From positions 1 through 6,801 of the forward strand of contig CAMWVF010000056.1 in assembly GCA_947177545.1 (NCBI GenBank): DNA of 6,801 nt, written 5' to 3'. The translations under genes and the position numbers were made by a program. Under the pieces are notes generated by a model. It made no database searches and was not told the origin of the DNA. It saw only the letters and a list, made by a program, of their open reading frames with translations. Within the stretch, counting starts at the first letter, position 1. Every line of letters starts with the position of its first letter. The DNA comes from an uncultured Clostridia bacterium (lineage in GTDB: Bacteria; Bacillota; Clostridia; Oscillospirales; Ruminococcaceae). Below are positions 6,188 to 6,801 of this stretch, in pieces.

Positions 6188-6262
6188 CTATTTCCTCATA
6201 CTTTCCTTAAGTGCGTCGGCTAATATCAAGTCAAATATTTTTTCTTTAGTTGCTGCATTCAT
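6188..6262 (-). CDS. Short frame encoding the displaced N-terminus of the DUF4367 protein
   Basis: 24 codons, MNAATKEKIFDLILADALKE then SMRK and TAG. The ATG overlaps the last 17 bases of the sigma gene and has GGAGG nine bases upstream, so it is the well-supported start of the second gene in the operon. The sequence IFDLILADALKE resembles the N-terminal helix that usually precedes HEFSP-type motifs in DUF4367 proteins (family memory). The stop at 6190-6188 comes two codons before the ATG at 6182, and a -1 shift after AGG would join both parts. Alternatively it is a leader peptide used for coupled restart. Confidence 0.6.
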   Translation of the reverse strand: MNAATKEKIFDLILADALKESMRK

Positions 6263-6800
6263 TATACGTTTCCTCCAATCTCTCTTTTAACTTCTTTCTT
6301 GCACGAAAAATACGAGTTTCAACCGTCCGATAAGGAAGATTAAGCATTTCCGATATATTACCAACGCTTAAACCGTTTATAATCCTCATAACGAGAACTT
6401 CTTTGTATGGCTGGTCAAGAGTATCTACAATTTCGATAAGTTCTCTATACCCTAATTGCGAAGAAATATCGGATATTACTTTATCAGGTATTTCATTTTC
6501 TTTTATGGGCTCCACATTGTCATAGTGCTCCGCCTTTAAATTATTTCTTGCTTTATTCTTAACCATAGATATAATCATTGCTTTTATATCTTCACTTGGG
6601 ACTTTTGGCAAATGCGAAATCGTTTCTGCAAGTTTTAACAAACAGTCTTGTACAGTTTCATCTGCAAGTGAAGCATTACAAAGAATAGAATTTGCGATTG
6701 AAAACATCATTTTCTTGTATGTATAGTATAATCGTTCAAATTTCTCTTTATCGCTTTCATCATCAATAAGAGCCATAAACATAGCAAGCATTGTAAACAC
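6246..6800 (-). CDS. RNA polymerase sigma-70 family (ECF-like) sigma factor
   Basis: A small sigma factor of about 180 residues with regions 2 and 4 only, so ECF-like. Numbering from 6800: region 2 about 21-90 (FERLYYTYKKMMFSIAN, then the 2.2-like DETVQDCLLKLAE), linker about 91-115, region 4 about 117-175 with a helix-turn-helix (LSVGNISEMLNLPYRTVETR, then IFRARKKLKE). It directs RNA polymerase to a specific promoter set. The start is uncertain: GTG at 6800 and ATGs at 6791, 6782 and 6776 are all in frame, none with a Shine-Dalgarno inside the window. MLAMFMALIDDES from 6791 looks most natural, but a start beyond the window edge is possible. The stop overlaps the start of the DUF4367 gene, the usual sigma/anti-sigma coupling. 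Likely targets are the two matching elements at 5533-5569 and 3675-3711; its own promoter is outside the window. Confidence 0.88.
   Translation of the reverse strand: MFTMLAMFMALIDDESDKEKFERLYYTYKKMMFSIANSILCNASLADETVQDCLLKLAETISHLPKVPSEDIKAMIISMVKNKARNNLKAEHYDNVEPIKENEIPDKVISDISSQLGYRELIEIVDTLDQPYKEVLVMRIINGLSVGNISEMLNLPYRTVETRIFRARKKLKERLEETYNECSN
6272..6276 (-). promoter_or_regulatory. Ribosome binding site of the true start of the DUF4367 gene
   Basis: GGAGG within the 3' end of the sigma gene, nine bases before the ATG at 6262. It indicates that translation of the second gene is meant to begin at 6262 rather than at 6182. Confidence 0.7.
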
Positions 6801-6801
6801 G

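Noticed and set aside
5985..6290. 101-codon + strand frame
   Set aside because: Antisense to the sigma and DUF4367 genes; low-complexity Phe/Ser-rich shadow.
1..6801. CRISPR array, tRNA or rRNA genes, insertion sequence with transposase, diversity-generating template repeat
   Set aside because: I saw no regularly spaced direct repeats, no tRNA-like cloverleaf, no rRNA signature, no transposase and no adenine-substituted repeat pair.

Overview
The window looks like chromosomal DNA of a low-GC gut Clostridia bacterium (Ruminococcus/Oscillospiraceae-like). The basis is AT-rich composition, strong AGGAGG ribosome binding sites, a DUF4367-type putative anti-sigma protein beside a small sigma-70-family factor, and small secreted proteins of a Firmicutes type. 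The placement is inferred from style, not from a marker gene.

The window divides into two oppositely oriented parts that converge near 1727-1833. On the + strand (2-1726) is the 3' part of a group II intron-type reverse transcriptase; its N-terminus lies left of the window. It keeps both visible catalytic motifs and a maturase-like region, has a degenerate HNH/zinc segment, and ends in an extra domain resembling DUF7662. No intron domain V/VI RNA is visible after it.

Everything else is on the - strand and reads right to left. First come a sigma-70/ECF-like factor (6800-6246) and a translationally coupled, membrane-anchored DUF4367 protein (6262-5577) whose reading frame is broken near its 5' end. 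Next are a small secreted protein (5500-5096), a secreted Ig/PKD-like protein that looks truncated (5012-4179) and a small unknown protein overlapping its end (4186-3866). These are closed by a strong hairpin terminator. A second unit encodes a secreted S1-type serine protease (3555-2383) and an Ig-like lipoprotein (2364-1834), again followed by a terminator.

The same 37-bp promoter-like element (31/37 identical) lies upstream of both the small secreted protein gene and the protease gene. Its spacing is unlike a housekeeping sigma-A promoter. The simplest model is that the sigma factor, controlled by the DUF4367 protein, switches on both secreted-protein units. A related palindrome (TTCCCC-AAT-GGGGAA type) follows each of the two terminators, and one copy contains the stop codon of the reverse transcriptase.

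The points most worth a second look are the reverse transcriptase with a DUF7662-like tail and no visible intron RNA, the shared promoter element linking sigma factor to secretome, the frameshift in the putative anti-sigma gene, and the chimeric-looking junction at 4179-4186.
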